From: Bacteroidota bacterium
Lineage (GTDB): Bacteria > Bacteroidota > Bacteroidia > Chitinophagales > JADIYW01
Reading direction: 5' to 3'
Length of the DNA: 62,463 nt
Assembly: GCA_028288625.1 (NCBI GenBank)
Contig: JAQBNI010000081.1
Coordinates: 1-62,463 of the forward strand
A program made the position numbers and the translations under genes. Position 1 is the first letter of the stretch. Every line of letters starts with the position of its first letter. Shown piece after piece: positions 46,965-56,293 of the stretch. The notes beneath the pieces are model-generated. The model ran no database searches and had not been told where the DNA came from. It saw only the letters and a list, made by a program, of their open reading frames with translations.

Positions 46965-47549
46965 ATGAAGGACTACTACAAAATATTAGGATTGGAGTTT
47001 GGCGCGCCGTCAAAAGAAATTAAGCGCGCATTTTATGCGCTCGCCTTTAAATATCATCCGGATAAAACGTTTGGCAATCGCATACTCGAAGAAAAATTTA
47101 AAGAGATCAACGAAGCTTATGATATTCTTTCGGACGAAAATAAAAGAGTAAAATATCACAGTGAATATCACGATTACCTGCATGGTTATACGTCTGTCAG
47201 CATTCCGGACATTTCCGTATATCCTGATATGTACACTTACCGCCGTCCGCGTGGACCGGCAACGAGGATAATTGTAGAATTTAAAGCATTAAAAATTATG
47301 GTTGGCATTTTATTTATTCTTCTGATCATTTTTATGCTGTATGAATCGCAAGGTCATCTTACGGAACCTGCTCCCTATGAAAACAATACATTTATCGCTG
47401 ATACACAAACGCATGCTCATTTGACTAAAGATGAATATTACAAGATCATTTCAAATGAATTTATGGAATCGCATGATTCCACTTTATTAAAATGCGATGT
47501 AGATTCCATGATGCATGTGATGGATTCATTTATGCAGGCGCATAAATAA
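46965..47549 (+). CDS. Membrane-anchored J-domain protein
   Basis: The 194-residue protein has a J domain at residues 1-66 with an intact HPD motif (31-33), which stimulates Hsp70/DnaK ATPase. A single membrane helix follows (about 105-123, [18 protein letters not shown]), then an extracytoplasmic tail rich in His, Asp and Ser. It lacks the Gly/Phe and zinc-finger regions of DnaJ, so it is a class C J-protein. Its client is unknown. Confidence 0.88.
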   Translation: MKDYYKILGLEFGAPSKEIKRAFYALAFKYHPDKTFGNRILEEKFKEINEAYDILSDENKRVKYHSEYHDYLHGYTSVSIPDISVYPDMYTYRRPRGPATRIIVEFKALKIMVGILFILLIIFMLYESQGHLTEPAPYENNTFIADTQTHAHLTKDEYYKIISNEFMESHDSTLLKCDVDSMMHVMDSFMQAHK

Positions 47550-48263
47550 TTATTGAAGCCGGTTCCGGTACAAGCGGATCGTATTTTCCAAGCCTAAATA
47601 AATTGCATCACAAATTAATGCGTGCCCGATGGACACTTCATCCAGTCGAGGCAAATTTTCTTTTAAGTATTTTAAATTTTCAAGGTTGAGGTCGTGTCCT
47701 GCATTAATGCCTAAGCCATTACTTATTGCAATTTCACAGGTTTCTTTAATTTCCCTTATCGCGGCTGTAGGATCGGAGCTATAATTTTTTGCATACGGTC
47801 CGGTATAATATTCAATTCTGTCAGCGCCCGTTTTTGCTACACCTTCAATTAATTTAGCAACAGGATCTATAAATAATGAAACACGTATCCCGTTTTTTTT
47901 CAATTCATTAATGCGCTCTTTCAAAAAATCAAAATGAGTAACAGTATCCCAGCCGTGATCTGAAGTCATCTGTGTTGGATCGTCCGGAACGAGTGTGCAC
48001 TGATGCGGTTTCACTTTAATGATCTCCTGCATAAAATGATCATTTGGAAATCCTTCGATATTTAATTCCGTAGTAACAATATTTTTTAAGGGCTGCAGAT
48101 CTGAAAATTTGCAATGGCGTTCATCTGGTCTCGGATGGACTGTAACGCCTTGTGCGCCGAACCGTTCACAATCTTTAGCAACTTCCACAAGATCGGGATA
48201 ATTGCTTCCACGCGAATTCCTGATCAATGCGATCTTATTCAGGTTTACAGATAAGCGGGTCAT
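47550..48263 (-). CDS. pdxJ: Pyridoxine 5'-phosphate synthase
   Basis: This 237-residue TIM-barrel enzyme condenses 1-deoxy-xylulose 5-phosphate with 3-amino-2-oxopropyl phosphate to form pyridoxine 5'-phosphate. It carries LSVNLNKIALIRNSRG, GVTVHPRPDERH (catalytic residues), NIEGFPNDHF, VSLFIDP, IEYYTGPYA and GINAGHDLN, all as expected. It lies 5 bases downstream of the nrnA stop, on the same transcript. Confidence 0.95.
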   Translation of the reverse strand: MTRLSVNLNKIALIRNSRGSNYPDLVEVAKDCERFGAQGVTVHPRPDERHCKFSDLQPLKNIVTTELNIEGFPNDHFMQEIIKVKPHQCTLVPDDPTQMTSDHGWDTVTHFDFLKERINELKKNGIRVSLFIDPVAKLIEGVAKTGADRIEYYTGPYAKNYSSDPTAAIREIKETCEIAISNGLGINAGHDLNLENLKYLKENLPRLDEVSIGHALICDAIYLGLENTIRLYRNRLQ

Positions 48264-48268
48264 AAATG

Positions 48269-49270
48269 CTAAACGATTTTTTCTTTTTCAAAAATGGAAA
48301 CGATCTTATCGATGGTTTCATCTATAGAGAGATATGATTTTCCACCGGATGCATTGCGATGTCCACCGCCTTCAAAATTTTCACGGCAGATTTTTTCTAC
48401 ACTAATATCACCTTTCGATCTAAAAGACAATTTTATAATTTTTGATTCCTGTTTCAGCAGCACTGCAACTTTTACATTCTTGATCGTCAGCGGATAATTG
48501 ACCAAACCCTCTGTATCGCCGGTTTGCAGATTGTAACGATAAGCGTCTTTTTTATCAACGATAATAATTCCTATGCCAATATCTTCCCGGATGACCATAT
48601 TTCGGCTCAGTGCATTTCCCAAAAACCGCAACTTTTCTTCGCGCCCGTTTTGATTCAGCTGTTCCTGCACATAAATAATATTCAATCCGCAATCCAATAA
48701 ATGCGCAGTGATGAGCAGTGCATTTTTATTTGTTGCACCATTTGAAAAGCTCGCCGTATCCGTCAATATTCCTGTGTAAATACATTCCGCTACTTCTTTT
48801 GTTATGGTATAATTTTTATCCAGCAAACCTATTAAACGGTAAATGAGTTCGCAGGTAGAAGATGCCTTGGTGTCATGCAAACTCCAGTAGTAAAATTCTT
48901 TTGGAAATAAATGATGATCTACCAGCATGATCTTCGCATGTGTATTACCCTTAATGAATTCATCAAGCGGTTCTATCCGGCTGAGGTCATTAAAATCAAG
49001 ACAGCAGATCAGGTCTGCTTCTTCAATTGCGATCTGGCTGAGATTTGGATTTTCAAGATAATTCCATACTTCATCGCAATTCGGCAGGTATGAAAAATAA
49101 TTAGGAAACTCAGTAGGAGAGATCACACGAACATTGTGTCCCAACGGCAACAAAAAATTATACAAAGCGAGGGAAGACCCCATTGCATCGCCATCCGGCT
49201 TCTGATGCGTGGTGATCACGATATTTTTCGGCGTCTTAAGGAATTCTACCAGTTCTTCAATTTTTTCCAT
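48269..49270 (-). CDS. nrnA: DHH-family oligoribonuclease/pAp phosphatase NrnA-like
   Basis: This 333-residue protein has the DHH motifs in order: ITTHQKPDGDAMGSSLAL (Asp26, Asp28), CLDFND, and LVDHHLF (Asp118-His119-His120), with the DHHA1 C-terminal GGGHRNASGGK near residue 303. NrnA-type enzymes degrade short RNAs and dephosphorylate pAp. It shares a promoter with pdxJ downstream and is divergent from ndk. Confidence 0.9.
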   Translation of the reverse strand: MEKIEELVEFLKTPKNIVITTHQKPDGDAMGSSLALYNFLLPLGHNVRVISPTEFPNYFSYLPNCDEVWNYLENPNLSQIAIEEADLICCLDFNDLSRIEPLDEFIKGNTHAKIMLVDHHLFPKEFYYWSLHDTKASSTCELIYRLIGLLDKNYTITKEVAECIYTGILTDTASFSNGATNKNALLITAHLLDCGLNIIYVQEQLNQNGREEKLRFLGNALSRNMVIREDIGIGIIIVDKKDAYRYNLQTGDTEGLVNYPLTIKNVKVAVLLKQESKIIKLSFRSKGDISVEKICRENFEGGGHRNASGGKSYLSIDETIDKIVSIFEKEKIV

Positions 49271-49403
49271 CTTTTCAAAGATAATGAAAGTGATATTGAA
49301 ATAAAGTGATAATTATTAATGTATCGCTAAACAGTTGACATTGAGCAACATTAATTAATAGTAAATAATCATTTTAGCAGAGGGAGGACTGTATACTGTG
49401 AAT

Positions 49404-49411
49404 TATCTTTG
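49404..49411 (+). promoter_or_regulatory. TAnnTTTG promoter element of ndk
   Basis: TATCTTTG lies 15 bases upstream of the ndk ATG at 49427. It rules out the in-frame TTG at 49409 as a start. A -33 element is not evident. Confidence 0.5.
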
Positions 49412-49426
49412 CACAAAATTATACTA

Positions 49427-49846
49427 ATGGCAACGAACAGGACTTTTACAATGATCAAGCCGGATGCGGTGGAAGCGAACAATATCGGTTCAATTCTGGG
49501 AATGATGACAGAGGCGGGCTTCAGAGTAGTAGCATTGAAGTATACAAAATTATCTGAAGAGCAAGCCGGTAAATTCTATGATATTCACAGGGCTCGTCCT
49601 TTCTTTGGTGAATTGGTAGAGTTTATGAGTCGTGGACCGATCGTTGCAGCGATACTTGAAAAAGAAAATGCCATTGAAGATTTCCGAAAATTGATCGGCG
49701 CTACAAATCCTGAACAGGCAGAAGCAGGTACCATCCGCAAATTATATGCAACTTCTATTGGTGAGAACGCGGTACACGGTTCTGATTCAGATGAAAATGC
49801 AAAGATCGAAGGAGATTTCTTTTTCAGCGAACTGGAAAGATTTTAA
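49427..49846 (+). CDS. ndk: Nucleoside diphosphate kinase
   Basis: This 139-residue enzyme balances NTP pools by transferring the gamma phosphate through a phosphohistidine. It has FTMIKPDAV (Lys11), RARPFF, and the catalytic His117 in [12 protein letters not shown]. The ATG at 49427 gives the normal family length. Confidence 0.95.
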   Translation: MATNRTFTMIKPDAVEANNIGSILGMMTEAGFRVVALKYTKLSEEQAGKFYDIHRARPFFGELVEFMSRGPIVAAILEKENAIEDFRKLIGATNPEQAEAGTIRKLYATSIGENAVHGSDSDENAKIEGDFFFSELERF

Positions 49847-49883
49847 TAGAAAGATTCTAATAGTAAAAATTGTTCCAATTTTT

Positions 49884-49990
49884 CGAGTTTTTACTTTCTT
49901 TTCCTTAGATGAAAAGAAAGTAACAAAGAAAAATCAAGTCAAAACGATGCGTCAGCGCGCGTAACAGCCCTTAGCTCGCCGTTTTGACAT
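49884..49990 (-). repeat. Composite two-hairpin intergenic repeat, copy B
   Basis: An inverse-orientation relative of the element at 1292-1384: a 12-bp stem (TTACTTTCTTTT at 49891-49902, complement at 49912-49923) and a 9-bp stem (GTCAAAACG at 49938-49946, complement at 49980-49988). The flanking ACTCG (reverse strand) and the order of the hairpins are conserved. Confidence 0.6.
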
Positions 49991-50092
49991 CCCACGCTTT
50001 TCCTGCATAAATCAACACTTCAACGTAGTTTTCTTTTTCACATTTCTTACTGAATAATTCTATAAAATTTCTTCTCGCAAATTTTGTTTGAT

Positions 50093-50100
50093 TAAATTTG
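50093..50100 (+). promoter_or_regulatory. TAnnTTTG promoter element
   Basis: TAAATTTG lies 19 bases before the acyl-CoA dehydrogenase ATG. The -33 element is not clear. Confidence 0.4.
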
Positions 50101-50119
50101 AAGAGAGTAAACTCATGTT

Positions 50120-51835
50120 ATGAAAACACAAACCTCCGCTACATCCCGCTATCAAAAAGAAAAAAATAAAGTACTGGATGAAAATTTTCAGCCCAGCGAT
50201 AATTTTTATCAAAGTGATAAGATACTCAAACATTACCTCGAGAAAAATGCATCCAAAGAAGGTCTTTCTTATATGTCCGATAAGTTTGATTATATCGGTA
50301 CGCAAGCTGCAGGAATGATGAACGAATTATCGTTGCTTGCAGATAAGCAAGGTCCTCAATTAATAAAAAGAAATGCACTGGGAGAAACAATCAATGAGAT
50401 CCGCTTTCATCCTTCCTATTGGGAACTGATGAAAATAGCAGTAGGTTCAGAAATGTTCCGCGTAAAATGGGAACCTCAACTGCGTGAAAAATTTAAGAAG
50501 GAAAAGCACCTGCTCGGATTCTCGGCAGGATATTTATATGCAATGAGCGAATGTGGTCAGTATTGTCCGCTGTGCATGACGGATGGCGTTGCACAATTAA
50601 TTGATATGTTTTGTGATGAGGAAGATAAGGAACGGTTGTTGGCGCATATTTATACCAATAATGCGGAAGAGCTTTTTACAGGCGCAATGTTTCTCACTGA
50701 AAAAACCGGCGGTTCGGATGTAGGCGCAAACATTACGGTTGCCACGCAAGTAGAAGGAAAAAATTATGTACTGAACGGTGAAAAATGGTTTTGCAGCAAT
50801 GCCAATGCGGATATCATTTTTGTATTGGCGCGAACTGATGAAGGCATGAAGGGAACAAAGGGTCTTTCGATTTTTATGGTGGAAAAATATTTGCCTTCAG
50901 GAGAAAGGAATACCATGGATGTGATCCGCCTGAAAGATAAACTCGGTGTTCGCTCCATGGCGAGTGCGGAATGCATGCTCACAAATACGCACGGAAAACT
51001 TGTCGGTAACGAATTTGAAGGATTCAAGGTGATGGTGGAAATGATCAATGTATCGCGTTTGTATAATTCTGTCGCTGCTGTTGCATGTTCGCATCGAGCA
51101 TTGATTGAATCGTACCAGTTTTTATCTCACCGCCAAACGTTTGGCAAAACAGCAATTGAGCATGCGTTGATCCGCACAAAACTTACGGAACTCGGCGCGC
51201 TGCATGTTGCGAATTTTTACCTCGTGATGCGCGCGGTAAAAGCATTTGATTTATCTGAATCCGGCGATGAAAAAGAAACGCAGCTATTCCGGTTCATCAA
51301 CCCGATGGCAAAAAAATGTACCGCAGAAAACGGAGTGTACATTACACGGGAAAGTATGGAGCTCATGGGCGGCTTGGGATATATTGAAGATATGGTGATG
51401 CCGAAACTGATGCGCGATATGATGGTGTTGCCGATATGGGAAGGTTCCGGCAATATTATTATTCTCGACATGTGGAGAGCCATGATGAAATCGAATGGAT
51501 TTGAAGTGATCTGCAACGAGATAAATACCAGTGCGGATAAAAGCGAAGAACATGGAAAATGGATGAAGGACGAGCTGAATAAATTGCATCAATTTGCAGA
51601 AAAATTAAAAACACTTTCACGCGATGGAACTGAAGCGTCAGCAAAAATGTTTTTCGAGAAACTGACTTCTTTGTACCAGGTTGCTTTATTGATCGATAAC
51701 CTGGATGAAGAAAGCAAACCATGGATCACACCGGCATTAAATTACCTGAAAGAGAAATACACGCCTTCCGAACTGAAGGAAGTAACACCACTTTCGGTAG
51801 AAGAAGTTAAAGGTTTGCTCTCATGGGATTTTTGA
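50120..51835 (+). CDS. Acyl-CoA dehydrogenase family protein
   Basis: This 571-residue flavoprotein is larger than the 380-residue core family because of N- and C-terminal extensions, as in the Bacteroidota and fadE-like groups. The FAD/substrate segments are AMFLTEKTGGSDVGANIT, FCSNANADIIFVLART, KLGVRSMASAECML, and the C-terminal ELMGGLGYIEDMVMPKLMRD followed by PIWEGSGNI. It should oxidise acyl-CoA thioesters in fatty- or branched-chain acid breakdown. The chain-length preference is not readable. Confidence 0.9.
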   Translation: MKTQTSATSRYQKEKNKVLDENFQPSDNFYQSDKILKHYLEKNASKEGLSYMSDKFDYIGTQAAGMMNELSLLADKQGPQLIKRNALGETINEIRFHPSYWELMKIAVGSEMFRVKWEPQLREKFKKEKHLLGFSAGYLYAMSECGQYCPLCMTDGVAQLIDMFCDEEDKERLLAHIYTNNAEELFTGAMFLTEKTGGSDVGANITVATQVEGKNYVLNGEKWFCSNANADIIFVLARTDEGMKGTKGLSIFMVEKYLPSGERNTMDVIRLKDKLGVRSMASAECMLTNTHGKLVGNEFEGFKVMVEMINVSRLYNSVAAVACSHRALIESYQFLSHRQTFGKTAIEHALIRTKLTELGALHVANFYLVMRAVKAFDLSESGDEKETQLFRFINPMAKKCTAENGVYITRESMELMGGLGYIEDMVMPKLMRDMMVLPIWEGSGNIIILDMWRAMMKSNGFEVICNEINTSADKSEEHGKWMKDELNKLHQFAEKLKTLSRDGTEASAKMFFEKLTSLYQVALLIDNLDEESKPWITPALNYLKEKYTPSELKEVTPLSVEEVKGLLSWDF

Positions 51836-51848
51836 AAATAAAAAAGCT

Positions 51849-52085
51849 ATGCACATTCCGCACTATGAATCCTTAAATTCCGGTTATCATTGTTTGAAAA
51901 AGGGTTATCAATCTTTATTAAGCACTTACCCATATTTAAAAATTCCTTACCAGTCTGTGAAGATGGATTATGAATCGCTTCATTTAAATTATAAAACATT
52001 AAAGGCGGATTACAAATATTTACGCGCAGGCTATCAATCTTTGAAATTAAATTATGAAACAATGCGTAGCAACGCTGCAAAATAA
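51849..52085 (+). CDS. Tyrosine heptad-repeat small protein
   Basis: This 78-residue protein is almost entirely built from ten heptads. Tyrosine recurs at exactly every seventh residue (6, 13, 20, 27, 34, 41, 48, 55, 62, 69), with Leu, Val or Met three residues later (pattern Y-x-[STYC]-[LVM]-x-x-x). This is a coiled-coil-like a/d arrangement with Tyr at one core position. No signal peptide, Cys pair or membrane helix is seen. It starts 13 bases after the acyl-CoA dehydrogenase stop. Function is unknown; an antisense frame is also open, so proof of translation is lacking. Confidence 0.55.
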   Translation: MHIPHYESLNSGYHCLKKGYQSLLSTYPYLKIPYQSVKMDYESLHLNYKTLKADYKYLRAGYQSLKLNYETMRSNAAK

Positions 52086-52108
52086 AAAATGCTCTCAACC
52101 GAGAGCAT
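52084..52108 (-). terminator. Intrinsic terminator of the cupin gene
   Basis: On the minus strand ATGCTCTC, loop GGTT, GAGAGCAT and six T. In the plus direction the T tract is absent, so the heptad-repeat gene is not clearly terminated here. Confidence 0.75.
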
Positions 52109-52172
52109 CTATAAATTAATCCATAAAAAATTTATCTTTTGATCAAGAAAATCAAGGTAATCAAGGTCAAGG

Positions 52173-52550
52173 TCACTTATTAATCTCCACAAGAATGATC
52201 CTGACACTAGTAGTCCCGGTATTCTTCGTAGTGTGCGCTATTTCAGCCGGACTTTGGAAATGATCGCCTGCCTTTAAATTCAACACATCAGTTGATCCGC
52301 CTTTATGACTTACCGTTAATTGTCCGCCTTGCAAGACATAGATCTCATTAACGGGATGGGTATGCAAAGCTAATTGTTCACCGGGTTTCCAGTTGACCAT
52401 GACCATCCGGACACCCGCGGTATCACATAATAATTTAGTGTTCTTCGGATTCGTTTTTACCACATCCTGTGCGATTGTTTTGTTCATTGAAGCTAAGGAC
52501 AGTATCAAAACCACTACTGCCGTCAGTTTAATTAAATTTTTCATTTTCAT
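52173..52550 (-). CDS. Secreted cupin-domain protein
   Basis: About 125 residues from the ATG at 52550, which gives a standard signal peptide (KLTAVVVLILSLASMNKTIAQ); a further in-frame ATG at 52589 would add 13 unlikely residues. The cupin 2 barrel motif is WKPGEQLALHTHPVNEIYVL (metal-binding His and Glu) with a second HFQSPAEIAHTTKN. The role is unknown; such proteins bind a metal and a small ligand. It is terminated at 52084-52108. Confidence 0.85.
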   Translation of the reverse strand: MKMKNLIKLTAVVVLILSLASMNKTIAQDVVKTNPKNTKLLCDTAGVRMVMVNWKPGEQLALHTHPVNEIYVLQGGQLTVSHKGGSTDVLNLKAGDHFQSPAEIAHTTKNTGTTSVRIILVEINK

Positions 52551-52690
52551 TGTGTTTAAGTTGCGCCTACTCTTTACGGTTTTTAGCATACCCCGCGGGT
52601 TATATTTGACATTGAATTTATGTAATATGCAAATTAAGCAATAGTGTAAAGATTACTTAAAGGAGTTGAGGAGGATAGATAGGAGAGTAG

Positions 52691-52924
52691 TTAATTCTGA
52701 ACGTAATGCAGAGCGTTTACAATTACATCTGCAAAATCATCTTTGGAAAATTCTTTTTTGGGAAGGAAGCTGATCAATTTATTACAAACATCGTCAAGTC
52801 CCGGTAAAGCTTTTAATTGTTTGTACAATTCTATAATGTCTTCTTTGAGATCTGATGGAGTGATACTGGTCAGCTCATTACCATATTTATCCAGCTTGTT
52901 ATATAAAAGCATTTCCACATCCAT
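52691..52924 (-). CDS. Small hypothetical acidic protein
   Basis: This 77-residue protein is predicted to be mainly alpha-helical (MDVEMLLYNKLDKYGNELT, then ELYKQLKALPGLDDVCNKLI). It has no signal peptide, membrane segment or recognised domain. It is isolated on the minus strand with AT-rich flanks. Confidence 0.6.
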   Translation of the reverse strand: MDVEMLLYNKLDKYGNELTSITPSDLKEDIIELYKQLKALPGLDDVCNKLISFLPKKEFSKDDFADVIVNALHYVQN

Positions 52925-53201
52925 TTTTATAAAATTTACTAAATAAAGTTCATTTAAAATTTACCAATTAATTTATATCATTCCCATATAAGATTACATC
53001 ATTTTTATTGAGGAAAAAATAAATATGATTTAATTGAGATTGAAAACATATAACAACTTGTGTAAATTCTATAACGGTTTATATTCAATTCTTTATTTAA
53101 TTTGATTCATGATTCTGGAGTCATTGAAAGCCCGTTTTTTTTAGAATATTGTGTGATTGATTAGTGATAAATATGTCCTTTATAACTTTAAACACGATGC
53201 T

Positions 53202-53618
53202 ATGAAAAAAAACTCACGGTTTATCGGGCTCAATAATTTTTTCAGGATCAACTTGCCATATGGGTTGCGCCGCACTTCAAAGAATGAGTGGGTAGCTTTT
53301 AACCGGTTATATTTGCCGCTCGGATTTAATTCCAAAAGCGAAAAAAATATATTAGAAGATGACTCGTATCCTGAGTTTCCTATTTTTACAAAGTTTAACG
53401 GTGTAACTGAGGAGTTGCTTTCAGAAGTAGCAGAAAAGATCAGCCGTGATTCAAAGGGTGAAATTAAAACCATCTATTTATACAGCGATATCACTAACCC
53501 TACGCTTGACGAGGATTATTGGAATATATATTTCGAAAAAATAAAAATTCTGTCTGCACTGAATGTAACGAGCACTAAGGCGAATTTTAAAAAACCTGTT
53601 GCCAAAGCAGAGATCTGA
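53202..53618 (+). CDS. Hypothetical cytosolic protein
   Basis: About 138 residues from the ATG at 53202; a TTG at 53157 is in frame, but a promoter-like TAACTTTA lies between the two. The protein mixes basic and aromatic residues at the start (FRINLPYGLRRTSKNEWVAF) with a helical C-terminal half. No domain is recognised. No neighbours suggest a role. Confidence 0.6.
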   Translation: MKKNSRFIGLNNFFRINLPYGLRRTSKNEWVAFNRLYLPLGFNSKSEKNILEDDSYPEFPIFTKFNGVTEELLSEVAEKISRDSKGEIKTIYLYSDITNPTLDEDYWNIYFEKIKILSALNVTSTKANFKKPVAKAEI

Positions 53619-53647
53619 TTGAAATTTTATAAAATTTTATAGAAAAA

Positions 53648-54466
53648 TTACTTACAGTATTTTCTCATGATCTCTTCAGCTTGAGGAATTCCGGCTTCCC
53701 GCGCTTTAAACCAATCGTCGCATGCACCTTTCTGATCTTTCAATTTAAATTTCACATTGCCGCGTTCATAATACGCGCTCTCATTATCAGGGTATAACTG
53801 TATCGTTTTATCAAAGTCTTCTAAAGCGCCCGGATTATCTCCAAGTTTTGCACGTATCAAGCCACGGCTGTAATAAACAAAATCATCTTTTGGATTTAAT
53901 TCCAGTGCCTTTGTATAATCCTGTATTGCGCCGGCGTTATCTTTTAGCTCATTTTTAACCGCACCGCGACTTTTATACGCGAGCGAATAATTTGGATTTA
54001 AATCGATCGCTTTGCTAAGATCCTGTATCGCACCTTGTTTGTCATTGAGATTATATTTTAATACGCCCCGCACATAATATGGTTTTTCAAAAGCAGAATT
54101 TAATTCGATCGATTTATTATAATCCGCCATAGCTGCTTTATTATCTCCGAGATCTTCTTTAATCATTCCGCGTGTAAAATAAGCCGGCGCATAATTTGGA
54201 TCCCGTTCCAGCGCCTTGTTGCAATCCTGGATCGCGCCCACTTTATCTCCGAGCTTAACACTGATCTGCGCGCGCAAGTTATATGCTTCGGTATTGTTGG
54301 GATCCGTTTCCACAGCTTTGTTCAGATCTTTCAATGCACCTTTATAATCCGACTTGTCAAATTTCGTAGTGCCGCTTTTTATATAATCGGAAACCGATTG
54401 TGCATGTGTGTGTGATAAAGAAAGGGAGAGGAGGAAGAAAAAGAAGATCCTTAAGATGGTATTCAT
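53648..54466 (-). CDS. Secreted tetratricopeptide-repeat protein
   Basis: This 272-residue protein has a signal peptide (cut near AQS, residue 23) and about seven consecutive TPR units of 34 residues (for example GAIQDCNKALERDPNYAPAY, GAIQDLSKAIDLNPNYSLAY, GAIQDYTKALELNPKDDFVY). It ends with a Cys near the end. TPRs mediate protein contacts; the partner is unknown. The location is periplasmic by prediction. Confidence 0.9.
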   Translation of the reverse strand: MNTILRIFFFFLLSLSLSHTHAQSVSDYIKSGTTKFDKSDYKGALKDLNKAVETDPNNTEAYNLRAQISVKLGDKVGAIQDCNKALERDPNYAPAYFTRGMIKEDLGDNKAAMADYNKSIELNSAFEKPYYVRGVLKYNLNDKQGAIQDLSKAIDLNPNYSLAYKSRGAVKNELKDNAGAIQDYTKALELNPKDDFVYYSRGLIRAKLGDNPGALEDFDKTIQLYPDNESAYYERGNVKFKLKDQKGACDDWFKAREAGIPQAEEIMRKYCK

Positions 54467-54580
54467 AATGCTTATTTAATTTAAAGTTAAGAAATGATTC
54501 AAAATAATCATTACTAAACCTATTTCAAACAAGCAACACTTTTGTGGTAAGTATCTATAAAGAATTACTGTGAAGAAGCG

Positions 54581-54982
54581 TTACTTTAAATTCTCAACGA
54601 TCATTTCGTTCTTCACGAATTGACGTAAGGCACTGCCTTCCTTGGAATAGAACTGCACAAAGTATGCTCCCTGTGGAAGTGTACTGAGGTTTAAATTTAA
54701 TTCTGTCAATCCCGGCGTAACAGGGTAGATGTTTTCCATCATCTTTTTCCCGTTTGCATTAAATATTCTCACCTTCACATTTACGGGAACCTTGCTGTTG
54801 AGCTTTACTTTTGAATTGCTGCATGAAGCATTCAGCATCAGATCACCGAATTTTAATTTTTCCGATGCAGTGAGATCCAGCACCGTATTTGACTGGTTAA
54901 ATGAGAGAAGGCTGCTTTGTGCCTTGATCTTTCCTGTACACGTTACAAGAAGCAATAATAAAAAGGCTGTCCGGGTTTTCAT
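54581..54982 (-). CDS. Small secreted protein with T9SS-like C-terminal domain
   Basis: This 133-residue protein has a signal peptide (to about 21) and one beta-domain whose final part (VRIFNANGKKMMENIYPVTP, then LNLSTLPQGAYFVQFYSKEG) reads like a T9SS type-A sorting domain. It has almost no cargo, so it could be a free sorting-domain-like protein. The family is unclear. Confidence 0.65.
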   Translation of the reverse strand: MKTRTAFLLLLLVTCTGKIKAQSSLLSFNQSNTVLDLTASEKLKFGDLMLNASCSNSKVKLNSKVPVNVKVRIFNANGKKMMENIYPVTPGLTELNLNLSTLPQGAYFVQFYSKEGSALRQFVKNEMIVENLK

Positions 54983-55361
54983 AATTTTGGGTTTAGTGTA
55001 TAGTTTTATCGTTTGGGAATAAATTTTTAATTCTTATACAGGAAAAGCTGGGTTTCGAGATACAAACATATATTAAATCGGTGTAACTGTCAATAGCTAT
55101 AATTGACGATTGTCATTAGATTCCTGATTTTTGGCAGGAATAAAACCGGTTTGCGGAATGGAAGATCTTTCTTTTTCAAAATAAGCATGTCACATTTTAC
55201 GTAAAGGACAATTTCTTTAAGAATAAGTTTTCCCTCATTTTTACATCAGAAACAAAGATAGAAACATAGATCCTCCCCCAAAGGAAACAAAATCCCCCAC
55301 AAAGAAAAAAGAGCAGCATTTGTTGCTCTTTTTTTTTTATTGTCCATAAACTGAAAACTTT
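54983..55361. other. Gap with a terminator near its right end
   Basis: About 380 bases with no convincing reading frame. The right end holds an intrinsic terminator (55305-55334) for the gene beginning at 56042; a small imperfect hairpin near 55088-55118 is the only other structure seen. Confidence 0.5.
55305..55334 (-). terminator. Intrinsic terminator of the DUF6799 gene
   Basis: An AAAAAAGAGCA arm pairs with TGCTCTTTTTT, giving a GAGCA stem flanked by A and T runs; on the minus strand a T tract follows the stem. Confidence 0.8.
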
Positions 55362-56042
55362 TTACTGTGCCTGCGATCCGCCATTCGTGCCGCTGCCGCT
55401 GTTTGTATTGCCGCTATTGTTGGTATTATTATTATTTCCATTACTGTTCTTCGGTAGCATCACGCGTCCGTTGCGATCGATAACGGTTCCTTCATCGAGG
55501 TTCACGTCTTTTACATCCTTTGTTTTGATTGTGCCATCCATCATTAAAACATTTCCGTCGCTCAAAGTAATATCTCTTGTGATCGGAACTTTTAATCCAT
55601 TCTTCATATGTCTTACAGAACCATCTTTTACGATATAATAATCATTGCCGTAAGGAGAGGTGTTTGCGGTGCCGTGTGGTGAGGTTTTTGTTTCAATATG
55701 TAATTTGTTTTTACCGGCAGATAATTTTGAAGAAGTTTTTCCTGTTGATGATTTGCCTGTTCCTGTATTTTTGGAGGATGTATTTGAAGTGGTTTTTGAT
55801 GCAGTCTCGTTAGAGCTTGCTCCGTTTGAAGCGCTTTTGCTTCCTGAATTTGAATTAGAGCTGCTGCTTTTGCTTTTGGTATGTGTTGAACTACTGCTGT
55901 TTTTTATTCCGCTCTTCGGTGGCGTAAGCTTTGCCTTTGGAATGTTGTCTGTAGAACCGGTTCCGTTCGACATGGAAGGCGGCTGAGCTGATGCAGAAAG
56001 CATGCCTGCTAAAAGAAATATGATTATCGTTTTCATCTTCAA
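55362..56042 (-). CDS. DUF6799-type secreted protein with Ser/Asn-rich linker
   Basis: This 226-residue protein has a signal peptide (to about 19). A long low-complexity Ser/Thr/Lys/Asn segment (about 44-115) follows. Two repeats of a DUF6799-like fold come next (DYYIVKDGSVRHMKNG, then ITLSDGNVLMMDGTIKTKDV), then an Asn/Gly/Ser tail. The role is unknown. An open antisense frame (55660-55986) is a by-product of the low-complexity codons. Confidence 0.75.
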   Translation of the reverse strand: MKMKTIIIFLLAGMLSASAQPPSMSNGTGSTDNIPKAKLTPPKSGIKNSSSSTHTKSKSSSSNSNSGSKSASNGASSNETASKTTSNTSSKNTGTGKSSTGKTSSKLSAGKNKLHIETKTSPHGTANTSPYGNDYYIVKDGSVRHMKNGLKVPITRDITLSDGNVLMMDGTIKTKDVKDVNLDEGTVIDRNGRVMLPKNSNGNNNNTNNSGNTNSGSGTNGGSQAQ

Positions 56043-56293
56043 TATTTTAATAATTAAAGTTGAAATGAATTGGCTGCAAAAGTGTTACAGGACTTGCATA
56101 AAGTGTTACAGGATTTTTAGGTGAAAATAGAACTGTCATCTCGAACCACCGGGAGCAATGGTGCTAATTAAATTTTAACTGTAAGGATAAAAACAAACTT
56201 AAAACTTCCCTTAAAGCACCTAAAAGCAAATTTGAAATTAGCTTTCAACTTGAAGATACCTCAAAGAGGGCAACAACAGCAAAATCAAATAGA

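Noticed and set aside
51847..52098. Long open frame antisense to the tyrosine heptad-repeat gene
   Set aside because: It is a by-product of the 21-bp repeat structure. Its product has no periodic pattern or domain, and the sense frame explains the repeats.
55660..55986. 108-residue plus-strand frame rich in Leu, Val and Glu
   Set aside because: It is the antisense of the Ser/Lys/Asn low-complexity part of the DUF6799 gene; such codons leave the opposite strand open.
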